Counted from the first letter of the stretch, positions 41,883 to 51,098 are shown. The stretch is DNA of 64,000 nt from Kribbella rubisoli (GCF_004217145.1 NZ_SHKR01000012.1:1054001-1118000); one strand, 5' to 3'. Made by a program: numbers and translations. The notes: generated by a model not told the origin, from the letters alone.

Positions 41883-44327
41883 ATGGGAACGATTGATCGG
41901 ATAGCGGAGCCGTGGGGTACGCGTACGCCGTACGGCACGGGTGAACCGTGGCCGGTCCGGGTCGATACCCGCCTCGACGACGGGCTGACCGAAGCCGACG
42001 TGGACGCTTGGTTCCAGTCGGCGACGATCTTGCATTCGAACGGCGACGGGCTGGACATCGCGGTGAAGGACGGCCGGATCGTCGGAGTACGCGGGCGTGC
42101 GACGGATCGGGTCAACCATGGCCGGCTCGGCCCGAAGGACTTGTTCGGCTACCAGGCCAACAACTCCGCGGACCGGTTGACCTCGCCTTTGGTCCGTCGT
42201 GACGGACGCTTGGTCGAGACGGGTTGGGAGACGGCGATGTCGATGGTCGCCGATCGAACCGAGGAGTTGCTCAAGGAACGCGGTCCGAGTTCGATCGGCT
42301 TCTACACGACCGGGCAGCTGTTTCTCGAGGAGTACTACACTCTCGCGCTGATCGCTCACGGCGGGATCGGTACCAACCATGTCGACGGCAACACAAGGTT
42401 GTGCACGGCAACGGCCGCGGCGGCGCTGAAGGAGTCGTTCGGCAGTGACGGCCAGCCGGGTTCCTACACCGACGTCGATCACGCCGATGTCATCGCTTTG
42501 TACGGCCACAACGTCGCCGAGACGCAGACGGTGCTGTGGAGCCGGATCCTCGACCGATTGGCCGGCCCGAACCCGCCGCGGATCCTCTGCGTCGACCCAC
42601 GCCGTACGCCGGTGGCCGAGGCTGCGACCGTTCATCTGGCACCGAGACCCGGTACGAACGTGGCGCTGATGAATGCGCTCCTGCACGAGATCGTCGCCAA
42701 CGACTGGGTCGACCACGCGTACGTCGACCAGCACGCTGTCGGGTTCGACGAGCTGGCGAAGCAGGTCGCTTCCTGTGACGTGGACTGGGCGGCCGAGATC
42801 TGCGACGTACCCGCTGACGATCTGCGTGCGGCCGCGCGGCTGCTCGGACAGGCAGAGCGGCTGCTGTCGACCGTGTTGCAAGGGTTCTATCAATCACATC
42901 AGGCAACTGCGGCGGCGGTGCAGGTCAACAACGTCAACCTGCTCCGCGGGATGCTCGGCAAGCCCGGCTGCGGGATCCTGCAGATGAACGGCCAGCCCAC
43001 AGCCCAGAACACCCGGGAGTGTGGAGCCGATGGCGACCTACCCGGATTCCGCAACTGGGCGAACGACGAGCAGGTGAAGGATCTGGCCCGGGTCTGGAAT
43101 GTCGAGCCAGCCCAGATCCCGCACTACTCGGAGCCGACGCACCTGATGCAGATGATGCGGTACGTCGAGGACGGGTCGATCCGCTTCCTGTACGTGAGCG
43201 GGACGAACCCGGCCGTCTCGCTCCCGGAACTCGGCCGCATCCGCGACGTACTCTCCCAGGAGCGGTTGTTCCTCGTTGTGCAGGACATCTTCTTGTCCGA
43301 GACCGCTCAACTCGCCGACGTCGTCCTTCCGGCGGCGACCTGGGGTGAGAAGACCGGCACGTTCACGAACGCGGACCGCACCGTGCACCTGTCGGAGAAG
43401 GCCGTGGATCCGCCGGGCCAGGCACGGCCCGATCTCGACATCTTCCTCGACTACGCACGGCGGCTGGATCTGCGGGACAAGGATGGCGAACCGCTGGTCA
43501 CGTGGAGCGACCCTGAGGGTGCGTTCGAGGGGTGGAAGGCGTGTAGCGCCGGCCGTCCGTGCGATTACAGCGGGCTGACGTACAGCAAGCTCCGTGGTGG
43601 GAGCGGGATCCAGTGGCCGTGCAACGACGAGCATCCGGACGGTACCGAGCGCATCTACGTCGACGGCGAGTTCTGGAGCGCGCCGTCGTACTGCGAGAGC
43701 TATGGGAAGGACCTGGTCACCGGCGCGCCGGTGGAGCCGGTCGAGTACAAGGCGATGAATCCCGACGGGAAGGCCGTGATCAAAGCTGCGGAGTACCTGC
43801 CGCCGCACGAGCCTCCGTCGGCGGAGTTCCCGTATCTGTTGACGACCGGGCGCACGCTGTACCACTTCCACACGCGAACCAAGACCGGGCGGGTGCCGCA
43901 GTTGCAGGCGGCCGCACCGGATGTATGGATCGAGATGTCTGCCGAGGATTCCGCTGTGCACGGGTGGGACGAAGGTGATCTGCTGCGGGTGTCGACCGCG
44001 CGGGGAGGGGTCGAGGCTCGGTTGCGGGTGAGTGGTATTCGGCGCTCGACGCTGTTCCTGCCGTTCCACTACGGGTATTGGGACACGCCGGGCGGGTCCG
44101 GACCGGCTGAACGCGGCCGGGCTGCGAACGAGCTGACCATCACCGATTGGGACCCGTGCTCGAAACAGCCCTTGTTCAAGTCCGCGGCGGCGCGGGTCGA
44201 GCGCATCAGCGTCGCTGACGGCCCGTCTCGCGCGCCCACGACGACCGCCTCACGTCCGGTTGCCGGCGCGTCTGTGCCGGAGACCAGAGGCGGGGCAGCG
44301 GCGGCCGTACTGGAAAGGCTGGAGTGA
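41883..44327 (+). CDS. molybdopterin oxidoreductase without N-terminal Fe-S cysteines
   Basis: An 814-residue protein of the formate dehydrogenase/nitrate reductase (DMSO reductase) superfamily. Recognisable parts are YGHNVAETQTVLWSRIL, GMLGKPGCGILQMNGQ, TNPAVSLPELGR, ADVVLPAATWGEKTGTFTNA and the C-terminal molybdopterin domain. Relatives open with four cysteines for a [4Fe-4S] cluster (C..C...C and later GRLCPKG). Here the same place reads SATILHSNGDGLDIAVKDGR and GRLGPKD, so all four ligands are replaced. ATG 41883 begins just before homology. It should bind bis-MGD but take electrons by another route. Followed by a helical protein and CinA in one operon. Confidence 0.85.
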   Translation: MGTIDRIAEPWGTRTPYGTGEPWPVRVDTRLDDGLTEADVDAWFQSATILHSNGDGLDIAVKDGRIVGVRGRATDRVNHGRLGPKDLFGYQANNSADRLTSPLVRRDGRLVETGWETAMSMVADRTEELLKERGPSSIGFYTTGQLFLEEYYTLALIAHGGIGTNHVDGNTRLCTATAAAALKESFGSDGQPGSYTDVDHADVIALYGHNVAETQTVLWSRILDRLAGPNPPRILCVDPRRTPVAEAATVHLAPRPGTNVALMNALLHEIVANDWVDHAYVDQHAVGFDELAKQVASCDVDWAAEICDVPADDLRAAARLLGQAERLLSTVLQGFYQSHQATAAAVQVNNVNLLRGMLGKPGCGILQMNGQPTAQNTRECGADGDLPGFRNWANDEQVKDLARVWNVEPAQIPHYSEPTHLMQMMRYVEDGSIRFLYVSGTNPAVSLPELGRIRDVLSQERLFLVVQDIFLSETAQLADVVLPAATWGEKTGTFTNADRTVHLSEKAVDPPGQARPDLDIFLDYARRLDLRDKDGEPLVTWSDPEGAFEGWKACSAGRPCDYSGLTYSKLRGGSGIQWPCNDEHPDGTERIYVDGEFWSAPSYCESYGKDLVTGAPVEPVEYKAMNPDGKAVIKAAEYLPPHEPPSAEFPYLLTTGRTLYHFHTRTKTGRVPQLQAAAPDVWIEMSAEDSAVHGWDEGDLLRVSTARGGVEARLRVSGIRRSTLFLPFHYGYWDTPGGSGPAERGRAANELTITDWDPCSKQPLFKSAAARVERISVADGPSRAPTTTASRPVAGASVPETRGGAAAAVLERLE

Positions 44328-44330
44328 CGG

Positions 44331-44813
44331 ATGAAGAACAAGGTAGGACTGGCGATCGAGGAACTGCACCGCGCGGAGAGTGACCTCGCCGCAGAACTCC
44401 TCCGGGCCTCGGACCGGCACAAGGTCGGCCACGACATCTTCTACCTCGGGCACGACCTGGCCAGGTGGTCAGAGCAGCACGTCCACAAACTTGCCGAGCA
44501 CGGCCGGAACTACGGCCTGGACCTCGACGCGGACGATTCGGGGCTGATGGCAACGATCCGCCGGCGAGGCGCCGAACTGGCCGGCCGGCGACACGATCCG
44601 GGACTGCTGCTCCTCAAGGACCTTCGTGAGATCCACCGGCAGGCGGCCGGGGTCTCGCTGGACTGGGAGATCCTCGCCCAAACCGCTCAGGCCCTCAAGG
44701 ACGAGGGGCTGCTCCGGCTGAGCCAGGAATGCCACCCGCAGACGCTCCGGCAACTGCGGTGGGCCAACGCCTCGCTCAAGACGAACGCGGCGCAGATCAT
44801 GGTCACGCCGTGA
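44331..44813 (+). CDS. helical hypothetical protein, 160 aa
   Basis: A 160-residue, almost wholly alpha-helical protein rich in charged residues (LAIEELHRAESDLAAELLRA, HDIFYLGHDLARWSEQHVHK). No cysteine clusters or membrane segments. ATG 44331 is three bases after the oxidoreductase stop with a GGAG site, so it is probably a partner or chaperone of that enzyme (inference). A four-helix, ferritin-like fold is possible but not proven. Confidence 0.75.
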   Translation: MKNKVGLAIEELHRAESDLAAELLRASDRHKVGHDIFYLGHDLARWSEQHVHKLAEHGRNYGLDLDADDSGLMATIRRRGAELAGRRHDPGLLLLKDLREIHRQAAGVSLDWEILAQTAQALKDEGLLRLSQECHPQTLRQLRWANASLKTNAAQIMVTP

Positions 44814-45283
44814 ACTCGGACGACGAGACAGCTGAGATCGCGGAGCGCATCGGTCGGAGAGCGCTCGCGACCGGGCTGCGGGTCGCCGTTGCCGAGTCAC
44901 TGACCAGCGGAGCCATCGCAAGTCAGCTCGGAGCTGCACCTGAGGCGAGTTCGTGGTTCACCGGGGGAGTTGTCGCGTATGCCGCGGACGTCAAGTTCAA
45001 GGTCCTCGATGTCGATCCTGGCCCCGTGGTCACGGCACGCTGCGCCGTCCAATTGGCCAGAGGCGCCGCCCGGCTGCTCGGAGCCGACATCGCCGTCGCA
45101 GTGACCGGCGTCGGCGGCCCGGACCCTGACGAAGGTCACCCCGCCGGCACGGTCTACACAGCCGTATGTCACCTGTCCGAGCAGCATGTCAGCCACAACG
45201 TCTTCGAAGGCGACCCATCACAGGTAGTCGACCAGGCCACCTTCACAGCCTTGCAGATGCTACTGAGCGCTGTTGAGCCTTAG
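44810..45283 (+). CDS. pncC: CinA-family nicotinamide-nucleotide amidohydrolase (PncC)
   Basis: A 157-residue stand-alone CinA C-terminal domain. AESLTSGAIASQLG near residue 26, SSWFTGGVVAYAADVK and VTGVGGPDPDEGHPAGTVY are the family motifs; the serine in ESLTSG is the likely nucleophile. It should deamidate NMN to nicotinic acid mononucleotide in pyridine nucleotide salvage. GTG 44810 overlaps the upstream TGA (GTGA), so it is coupled to the helical protein gene. Confidence 0.88.
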   Translation: MNSDDETAEIAERIGRRALATGLRVAVAESLTSGAIASQLGAAPEASSWFTGGVVAYAADVKFKVLDVDPGPVVTARCAVQLARGAARLLGADIAVAVTGVGGPDPDEGHPAGTVYTAVCHLSEQHVSHNVFEGDPSQVVDQATFTALQMLLSAVEP

Positions 45284-45321
45284 TGCGACCGGTTGTGCCT
45301 GTGGGTTGGGTACAGCGGCCG

Positions 45322-45521
45322 CCGGCCGGCGGATCGAGTGCCCGACGCTGGCCCTGTGGTCGACCGACGACGACCTCGAGAGGCTCTACGGGAATCCGGT
45401 CGAGGTCTGGCGGCCTTGGTGCGGGCAGGTGGAAGGGCACGGCATCAAGTCGGGTCATCACATGGCGGAGCAGGAGCCGGAAGACCTGGCCAACAGCTTG
45501 TCCGCGTTTCTTGGAGGCTAG
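45322..45521 (+). pseudogene. 3' remnant of a haloacetate-dehalogenase-like alpha/beta hydrolase
   Basis: The frame reads IECPTLALWSTDDDLERLYG, NPVEVWRPWCGQVEGHGIKS and GHHMAEQEPEDLANSLSAFL with a stop at 45521. This is the last ~65 residues of a haloacetate dehalogenase/epoxide hydrolase-type enzyme, with the acid (DDD) and catalytic histidine (GHHMAE) but no nucleophile half. No start. It is convergent and overlaps by four bases with the VOC gene end. Confidence 0.7.
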
Positions 45522-45895
45522 TAGCCGGGCAGGAACAGGCAGACGAGGTGGCCGTGGGGGTCGCGGATGACGCGCACGCCGTCGGGTTGTGGCTGATGTG
45601 ACTCGACGGTCGCGCCGAGGCTGACGGCGCGCTCCACCTCGCGGTCCAGGTCGTCGACCTGGACGTCGAGATGCGCCTGCATCTGCTGGACGCCGGGGTG
45701 CTGCGGCCAGACCGGTGGAACGTGGTCGGATTCGAGTTGGAAACTCAGCCCCGGCCTCTCGTGCTCGGGATGCCGCAACCGGACCCATCCCGGCTCCCGG
45801 CTCATCTCCACCCAGCCCAGCAGTTCGCGATAGAAGTCGGCCAACGCGGGCGGATCGGGGGTTCCTAGGACAGTGGCAGCAAGTTGTGCAGTCAT
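45518..45895 (-). CDS. VOC-superfamily (glyoxalase-like) protein
   Basis: A 125-residue single-domain vicinal oxygen chelate protein (ATVLGTPDPPALADFYRELL, VRLRHPEHERPGLSFQLESD, HLDVQVDDLDREVERAVSLG, VIRDPHGHLVCLF). Such proteins may be resistance or isomerase enzymes; no substrate is assignable. ATG 45895 overlaps the ancestral stop of the upstream FMN reductase gene (TGATG), so the two were translationally coupled before that gene was frameshifted. Confidence 0.82.
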   Translation of the reverse strand: MTAQLAATVLGTPDPPALADFYRELLGWVEMSREPGWVRLRHPEHERPGLSFQLESDHVPPVWPQHPGVQQMQAHLDVQVDDLDREVERAVSLGATVESHQPQPDGVRVIRDPHGHLVCLFLPGY

Positions 45896-46514
45896 CAGTC
45901 GCCTTCGATTGCTGGGTATTGCTGGTCGCGGAGGAGGCGGGCCAGGTGGGCGGCGTTCGCGGCGGCGGTCTTGGTGGTGAGGCCGGTGTGGTGTCGGGTT
46001 TCGGGCCGGCGTCGTTGTAGTCGACCGAGCCCATCGCCTCACCCACCCAGTACGTCGCGCCGGCCGCCGGGATCGTGAATCCAACATCGTTCAACGGCTG
46101 GAGTACCTCGGTGGTGACGTGATGTGCGCCATCTTCGTTGCCCACGACACCGACCACGGCGACCTTCCCGTACACCGACGGACGGCCCTGCTCGTCCTTC
46201 TCGGACAGCTCGGCGTCTAGCCGCTCCAGGACCATCTTGCAGACGCTGGCCGGCTGCCCCATCCAGATCGGGGTCGCGATGATCAAGATGTCCGCGGCAA
46301 GCATCTTCTCCCGCAGCGCAGGCCACTCGTCGCCATCGCCCTCGTCGACGCTGACCCCGAACCGGACGTCGTGATCGGCCACCCGGACCAGCTCGCCGTC
46401 GACGTCATGATCGGCCAAGGCGGTCAGCAATTCGCGCCCGATCAGCTCCGAACTCGACTTCGCCGGTGACTTCTTCAGCGAACAACTCAGCACCAACGCC
46501 CGCAACGTTGCCAT
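45895..46514 (-). pseudogene. flavodoxin/NADPH-dependent FMN reductase gene with C-terminal frameshift
   Basis: ATG 46514 (GGGAG site) starts a flavodoxin-like reductase: MATLRALVLSCSLKKSPAKS, IIATPIWMGQPASVCKMVLE, VVGVVGNEDGAHHVTTEVLQ, AGATYWVGEAMGSVDYND. After GPKPDTT near 45987 the sensible end (GLTTKTAAANAAHLARLLRD, then QQYPAIEGD and TGA at 45897..45895) is in another frame. A two-base AC insertion in ACCACACCGG explains it. As written the frame runs on to 45243 with a random-looking tail. The lost ~30 residues are peripheral, so partial activity is possible. Confidence 0.75.
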
Positions 46515-46592
46515 CCGCAATCTCCCTTCGACGCTCTCGAATCACCCGGTTGCCATCGAGAGACGGTCGGAAACCGTCTGCCGGGCAACCGC

Positions 46593-48095
46593 TCACTCGT
46601 CGGGCTTGGCCAGCGGGGTTGTCGCCGGGCCGTCGAGGACGGAGCCGTCGGGTGCGAAGCGAGAGCCGTGGCAGTTGCAGTCCCAGGTGGTGTCGCCTTG
46701 GTTCCAGCGCAGGGGACAACCGAGGTGTGTGCAGACGGGTACGACGGTGTGCAGGCGGCCGTCGTGGTCGCAGTACGCGCCGACCGTCTTGCCGTCGAGG
46801 TCGTACAGGCCGCCTTCGCCGACCTCCACGTGGTCGAGCCCGCGGCCGAGGATGCGGCGGAGGTGTCCGGCGGTGAATTCCTTGCCGACCTTGAGGTTGT
46901 CCTTGATGAGTTCCGCGACAGCGTGTGCATCGCCGATGCGACTGGCGTCGTACAGCTCGCTCCAGGGGTTGTTCCGGCCAAGGACGGTGTCGCGCAGGAT
47001 GCCGGCGGCAACGGTTCCGTTGGTGAGGCCCCATTTGTTCATGCCGGTCGCGATCAGGATCGGCGAGCCGGGCGACTTGCCGACGTACGGCAGCAGGTCC
47101 GGGGTGCTGTAGTCCTCGGCGGACCAGCGATAGTCGGGCTGAACGTCGGTGTTCCAGAGCGAGCCGACCCACTCGATGAGAGACCGGTACGCCGCGTCTG
47201 TGTCCTGCTCCGCGCCGGTTTCGTGGCCGCCGCCGACCACGATGAGTCCGTTGGGTCCGCCACCCGGCCACGGTCGCGTAGACCGCACCGGTGCGTCGGC
47301 GGAGATGGTCATGCCGGCTGGTGCCTCGACCGGTAGCCGTACGGCGATCCCGTGCGATTGATTCGGCCTGGTACGGGCGAAGTACCCGCCGAGAGTGCCG
47401 ATCGGCAGCAGCGTGGCGACCACTGCGTGCGCTGCGCTGACTCGAGGCCCGACGGCGGTCAGCGCCTCGACGCGGTCGTCGGTGGGATCGAGGTCTGTGA
47501 CTCGGCTGTGCTCGTAGATCCGGCCGCCTGCCTCGATGAAGGCGCGGGCCAGGCCGGCGAGGTAGCGCACCGGATGGAGCATCACCTGGTCGTCGAAGCG
47601 CACGGCCGACGTGCCCTGCCCCGGCAGGCCGGTCTCATCAGGTCCCGCGAGCTGCGCCGGCAGACCGAGATCCCATGCGACATCTGCTTCACGCTGCAGA
47701 TTGCTCGCCGAGTAGACGAACGACGGCCCTCTGGTCAGTTCGCATTCGATACCGAGCCGGTCAACCAACAGCGCGATCTGCTCGACCGCGCCTTGGTTCG
47801 CAGAGGCGTACTGCCCGGCCTTGTGGCGTCCGTGCCGGTCGACCAGGGACGCGTAGATGGCACCGTGCTGCGAGGTGACCTTGCCTGTGGTGTTGCCGCT
47901 GGTCCGGGCGCCGATCCGCGCGGCTTCGAGCAGGACGACATCCGTTCCCTCTTGCTGCAGGTACAGCGCGGTCGTCAGCCCGATCACGCCGCCACCTACG
48001 ACGAGTACGTCGCAATGCTGGTCGCGACCGATCGCGTCGTACTCCGGGCTGGTCGCGGTCGCATGCCAGACCGAGCGGTTCGTCGTCATCATCAT
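46593..48095 (-). CDS. FAD-dependent oxidoreductase with C-terminal Rieske [2Fe-2S] domain
   Basis: A 500-residue fusion. CDVLVVGGGVIGLTTALYLQ near residue 28 is the FAD site of a DAO/glycine oxidase-type domain, which also shows HPVRYLAGLARAFIEAGGRI and IATGMNKWGLTNG. The C-terminal ~100 residues are a Rieske domain with CTHLGC and CNCHGS, the four cluster ligands. This fusion is common in bacteria but its substrate is not known. Three ATG codons lie together at the start; the GGAGG site suits the second or third (about 48092 or 48089). It stands alone on the minus strand. Confidence 0.9.
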   Translation of the reverse strand: MMMTTNRSVWHATATSPEYDAIGRDQHCDVLVVGGGVIGLTTALYLQQEGTDVVLLEAARIGARTSGNTTGKVTSQHGAIYASLVDRHGRHKAGQYASANQGAVEQIALLVDRLGIECELTRGPSFVYSASNLQREADVAWDLGLPAQLAGPDETGLPGQGTSAVRFDDQVMLHPVRYLAGLARAFIEAGGRIYEHSRVTDLDPTDDRVEALTAVGPRVSAAHAVVATLLPIGTLGGYFARTRPNQSHGIAVRLPVEAPAGMTISADAPVRSTRPWPGGGPNGLIVVGGGHETGAEQDTDAAYRSLIEWVGSLWNTDVQPDYRWSAEDYSTPDLLPYVGKSPGSPILIATGMNKWGLTNGTVAAGILRDTVLGRNNPWSELYDASRIGDAHAVAELIKDNLKVGKEFTAGHLRRILGRGLDHVEVGEGGLYDLDGKTVGAYCDHDGRLHTVVPVCTHLGCPLRWNQGDTTWDCNCHGSRFAPDGSVLDGPATTPLAKPDE

Positions 48096-48297
48096 CCGCC
48101 TCCGGGCGGTGGTGGAGACCCGGCCCGCCGTACTGGCCGCACTCCATCACCTGCGCCGTATGAACATCATGGAACTGCCACACGGAGCCACCCGCCCAGA
48201 CCCCGTCTGTGTTCGATCCGGGTACCCACCTCGTATTCGTCCATGCGTCTGTGCGCTGGACGAGGATTCGCTTGCGCACGGGAGGTAACAGGATCGC

Positions 48298-49407
48298 GTG
48301 ACCAATGCCAAGTCCCTCGCCACGGCGCCGCCTGACGCCGGTCGCCTTCGCGCGTTGTTCTCGGGCACAGCGGCCGGGACGGTGGGGCTCGAGGAAGAGC
48401 TGCTGGTGGTACGTCGGGATAGTTGGTTGCCCGCGGATGCCGGCGCGGTGGTTGCGGGAGCCGGGGACTCACGGGTGAAGCGTGAGCTGCCGGCCTGCCA
48501 GCTGGAGATTGCGACGTCCGTGCACGCTGAAGTGACTGACGCGGTTGAGGAACTGCGCAGTTGCCGCCTGCTCGTCGCTGATGTCTGCGATAAGGACGTG
48601 GCCGCGATCGCGGCGCCGGTCCACCCCCTCGTCGACGGACCCACCGCGCTGTCGGGCACTGCGCGGGCCGCTAGGCTCGGGACTCGCTACCGCGAGGTGA
48701 TCGGGCGGCAGTTGGTCTCCTCGTTGCAGGTGCACCTGGCGTTCGGCGACGCCGATTGCACGCTGGGCGTGTACCACGCGCTGCGGGATCGACTGCCGGA
48801 GCTGGCTGCACTGGCCGCGGCCTCGCCGTTCGCTGCGGGACGTGACACCGGGCTGTGTTCGGTGCGTCCGGTGATCGCCTCCCAGCTGCCTAGACAGGGC
48901 GTGCCGCCGATCATCGCCTCGTGGGAGCAGTACGCCGATGACCTGGCCTGGGCTGTCCGAGGAGGCGCCGTGGCTGACGCGTCGGAGTGGTGGTGGGAGC
49001 TTCGACCGCACGTCGGATACGGCACGCTGGAGCTGCGGGTCCTCGACGTACAGGCAACCGTGGAAGGGACCAGCGCTATTGCCCGGTTCGTACATGCGCT
49101 CGCGGCCGGGCTCGCCGACCTGCATCGTCTCGGCGATCTTCAGCCACCGGCTCCGACATGGAGGATCGCGGAGAACCGGTGGTCTGCGCTTCGCGACGGC
49201 GTGGGGGGACGGCTCCTCGATCTGCGGACCGGTGAATCCCTGCCCACCCGGAGCTGCCTTCACGACCTCGTGGACGTCGCCGAGCCATACGCGAGGGACG
49301 GTCTGGACGAGGTGCGAGCGATGATCGAACACCCTCTCGTGGACGTGCTACGAGCCCTGGGTCCCAAGCGCGCGGTCCCATGGTTGGCGGAGGTCTTCAC
49401 CACATGA
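48298..49407 (+). CDS. YbdK-type carboxylate-amine ligase (GCS2 family)
   Basis: A 369-residue glutamate-cysteine ligase-like enzyme of the GCS2/YbdK group: TVGLEEELLVV near residue 28 is the metal- and ATP-binding start, LPACQLEIAT the next strand, QVHLAFGD, ASQLPRQGVPP and LRPHVGYGTLELRVLD further core motifs. It should join glutamate to an amine with ATP; some actinobacterial members act in mycothiol- or ergothioneine-related steps, but that cannot be judged here. GTG 48298 has a GGGAGG site 11 bases up. Confidence 0.88.
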   Translation: MTNAKSLATAPPDAGRLRALFSGTAAGTVGLEEELLVVRRDSWLPADAGAVVAGAGDSRVKRELPACQLEIATSVHAEVTDAVEELRSCRLLVADVCDKDVAAIAAPVHPLVDGPTALSGTARAARLGTRYREVIGRQLVSSLQVHLAFGDADCTLGVYHALRDRLPELAALAAASPFAAGRDTGLCSVRPVIASQLPRQGVPPIIASWEQYADDLAWAVRGGAVADASEWWWELRPHVGYGTLELRVLDVQATVEGTSAIARFVHALAAGLADLHRLGDLQPPAPTWRIAENRWSALRDGVGGRLLDLRTGESLPTRSCLHDLVDVAEPYARDGLDEVRAMIEHPLVDVLRALGPKRAVPWLAEVFTT

Positions 49408-49416
49408 ATGAGCAGG

Positions 49417-49623
49417 TCAGGAGCTGGTCCGGTGCGGGAGAGTGTGCGTTCCGTCGCAGAACGGAGGGATCGCGGTGCGCCCGCAGCGGCAGAGCGCGAT
49501 GGTACGGCGGGCCGCGGGCAGCGGATCGCCGTTCTCGTCCAGCAGTTCGAAGTCGCCGCGTACGAGGATCGGGCCATCCGGGTAGAAGCGGATCTGTGCC
49601 GCGCCGTCGTCCTCGGTGGCCAT
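49417..49623 (-). CDS. CDGSH iron-sulfur domain protein
   Basis: A 68-residue mitoNEET-like protein. CRCGRTAIPPFCDGTH near residue 45 holds the three cysteines and one histidine that bind a [2Fe-2S] cluster. The preceding beta strands (IRFYPDGPILVRGDFELLD) are typical of bacterial members. ATG 49623 lacks a strong ribosome site. It is divergent from the broken haem-oxygenase-fold gene at 49700; these two types are often neighbours, so it may have lost its partner. Confidence 0.85.
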   Translation of the reverse strand: MATEDDGAAQIRFYPDGPILVRGDFELLDENGDPLPAARRTIALCRCGRTAIPPFCDGTHTLPHRTSS

Positions 49624-49699
49624 GGAACCGCCGGTACCCAGCTCCGTAACGGTTTCCAGCGCGGGTACTGGTCGGCTGCCAATGTGTCGAGGAGAGAAC

Positions 49700-50520
49700 A
49701 TGCAACTACCACCGCCGCGTGAGCCGCTCAGTGCCTGGTTGAGCGACCAGGTCACCGGCGTCCGCGGTACACAGCGGTCCATCGAGATCGCCCGGTCCGG
49801 CCAGCCGTTCGCTGATGAGGATCTGCAGCTTGCGCTTTGGATCGCGTACGAGCTGTAGTACCGCGGCTTCGACGACGTCGACCCCGAGGCGCAGTGGGAT
49901 CCGGACATCATTGCGCTCCGCAACCAACTGGAGCGTCCGTGGATCTATTGGCTGGAATCCAACTGCCGGGTTGATCCGACCTACGAGCCGGTCGCAGTCC
50001 AGCTCCGGTCGATGATCGACGCCGATGACGGACAGCGGTTGGCGCCGTACCTGCGTCGGCATGCGACGCGAGAGCAGTTTCGCGAGTTCGTTCTGAATCG
50101 GTCTGTGTACCGGCTCAAGGAGGCCGACCCGCATAGCTTCGGCATTCCCCGGCTGGAGGGCGCTGCGAAGGCGGCGCTGGTCGAGATCGAGTCCGACGAG
50201 TACGGCGGCGGTCGTCCGGAGCGCATGCATTCCGAGCTGTTCCGTACGACGATGCGCTGGCTCGGCCTCGACGACAGCCACGGCCGCTACGTCGCGGAGG
50301 TGCCGGCCGTCACGCTGGCCGTGTCGAACGTGATGTCGCTGTTCGCGATCCACCGCCGCTGGACCGCCGCCCTCATCGGTCACCTGGCGGCGCTCGAGAT
50401 GACGTCCTGTTCGGCGCACGCTGCTCACTCGTCGTCGACAACCTCGTCGCCGAGCACCTCCTGACGGACTGGGCGGCCTCGCCCCGCTACCTCCGGACGA
50501 GTGCCGGCGCTGTGATGTGA
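49700..50520 (+). pseudogene. iron-containing redox enzyme (haem-oxygenase fold), nonsense and deletion
   Basis: ATG 49700 starts a typical member (LALWIAYEL, then YRGFDDVDPEAQWDPDIIAL). Between them an in-frame TAG at 49856..49858 stands where relatives have a residue, often His (YELHYRGF). The frame continues well to GHLAALEMTS near 50400; then the expected ~60 residues with metal-binding His/Glu are missing, and the end (DVLFGARCSLVVDNLVAEHL, stop at 50518) is in another frame. So it has one nonsense mutation and one deletion. Relatives are non-haem di-iron or related redox enzymes of unclear role. Confidence 0.75.
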
Positions 50521-50611
50521 GTGTTGTCTGAGTTCGGGATCGCGACGCAACCGCCCCGGCAAAGGGACCTCTGACGCGTCACGGCGCATCGGGTTGGGAA
50601 CCTGTTCAGAT

Positions 50612-51007
50612 ATGAGACCGTGGTTTGTCGGTGTAGTGATGGGCGCGATCGTACTTGCAGTCAGTTCCTGTGGCTCGAAGTTGCCTGAGGCACCTGCTGC
50701 AGTTGCGGATCGGTTCTACCACGCCATCGCAGTCCACGACGCGGCCGCGGCCTGCGGGTTGTTGGGGCCCCAAACGCGCCACGAGGTGGAACAGTCGGCG
50801 CAGGCGTCGTGTGCTGCGGCGATCCTGGACCAGGACATCCCAGCGGCGGACAGCGTGGTCGAGCTGCGGAAGTACGGCACTCACGCGTACGCGCGGATGA
50901 ACGGGGACACAGCCTTCCTGGCGGAGTTCGGCGACGGCTGGAAGATCGTCGCCGCGGCCTGTACCTCGCAGGATCAGCTGCCTTATGACTGCAAGGTCAA
51001 AGGGTGA
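50612..51007 (+). CDS. putative lipoprotein, 131 aa
   Basis: A short signal peptide ends in the lipobox LAVSSC near residue 19, so it should be lipid-anchored outside. The rest is a small NTF2/DUF4878-like region (VADRFYHAIAVHDAAAACGL, GDGWKIVAAACTSQ) with three cysteines. ATG 50612 follows by 91 bases the dead gene upstream. Probably the first gene of an operon with the small membrane ORF and the DUF6766-like protein. Confidence 0.75.
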   Translation: MRPWFVGVVMGAIVLAVSSCGSKLPEAPAAVADRFYHAIAVHDAAAACGLLGPQTRHEVEQSAQASCAAAILDQDIPAADSVVELRKYGTHAYARMNGDTAFLAEFGDGWKIVAAACTSQDQLPYDCKVKG

Positions 51008-51014
51008 ACGACCG

Positions 51015-51098
51015 ATGCGCGTAATGTTCATCGTCTACCTGGCCGTCGTCCTCGTCGGCCTGGCGTACTTCCTCACCCTGGGGGTGATCAACCGATGA
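51015..51098 (+). CDS. 27-residue single-pass membrane ORF
   Basis: ATG 51015 opens a frame of 27 residues, nearly all one hydrophobic helix (MFIVYLAVVLVGLAYFLTLG). It begins seven bases after the lipoprotein stop and its TGA overlaps the ATG of the next gene (51095). The tight packing and good membrane helix suggest a real small protein, perhaps a subunit of the DUF6766 protein. Confidence 0.5.
   Translation: MRVMFIVYLAVVLVGLAYFLTLGVINR

Noticed and set aside
43038..44069. 343-codon open frame on the minus strand
   Set aside because: Antisense to the molybdopterin oxidoreductase, which has clear motifs; residue use in the antisense frame is random-looking.
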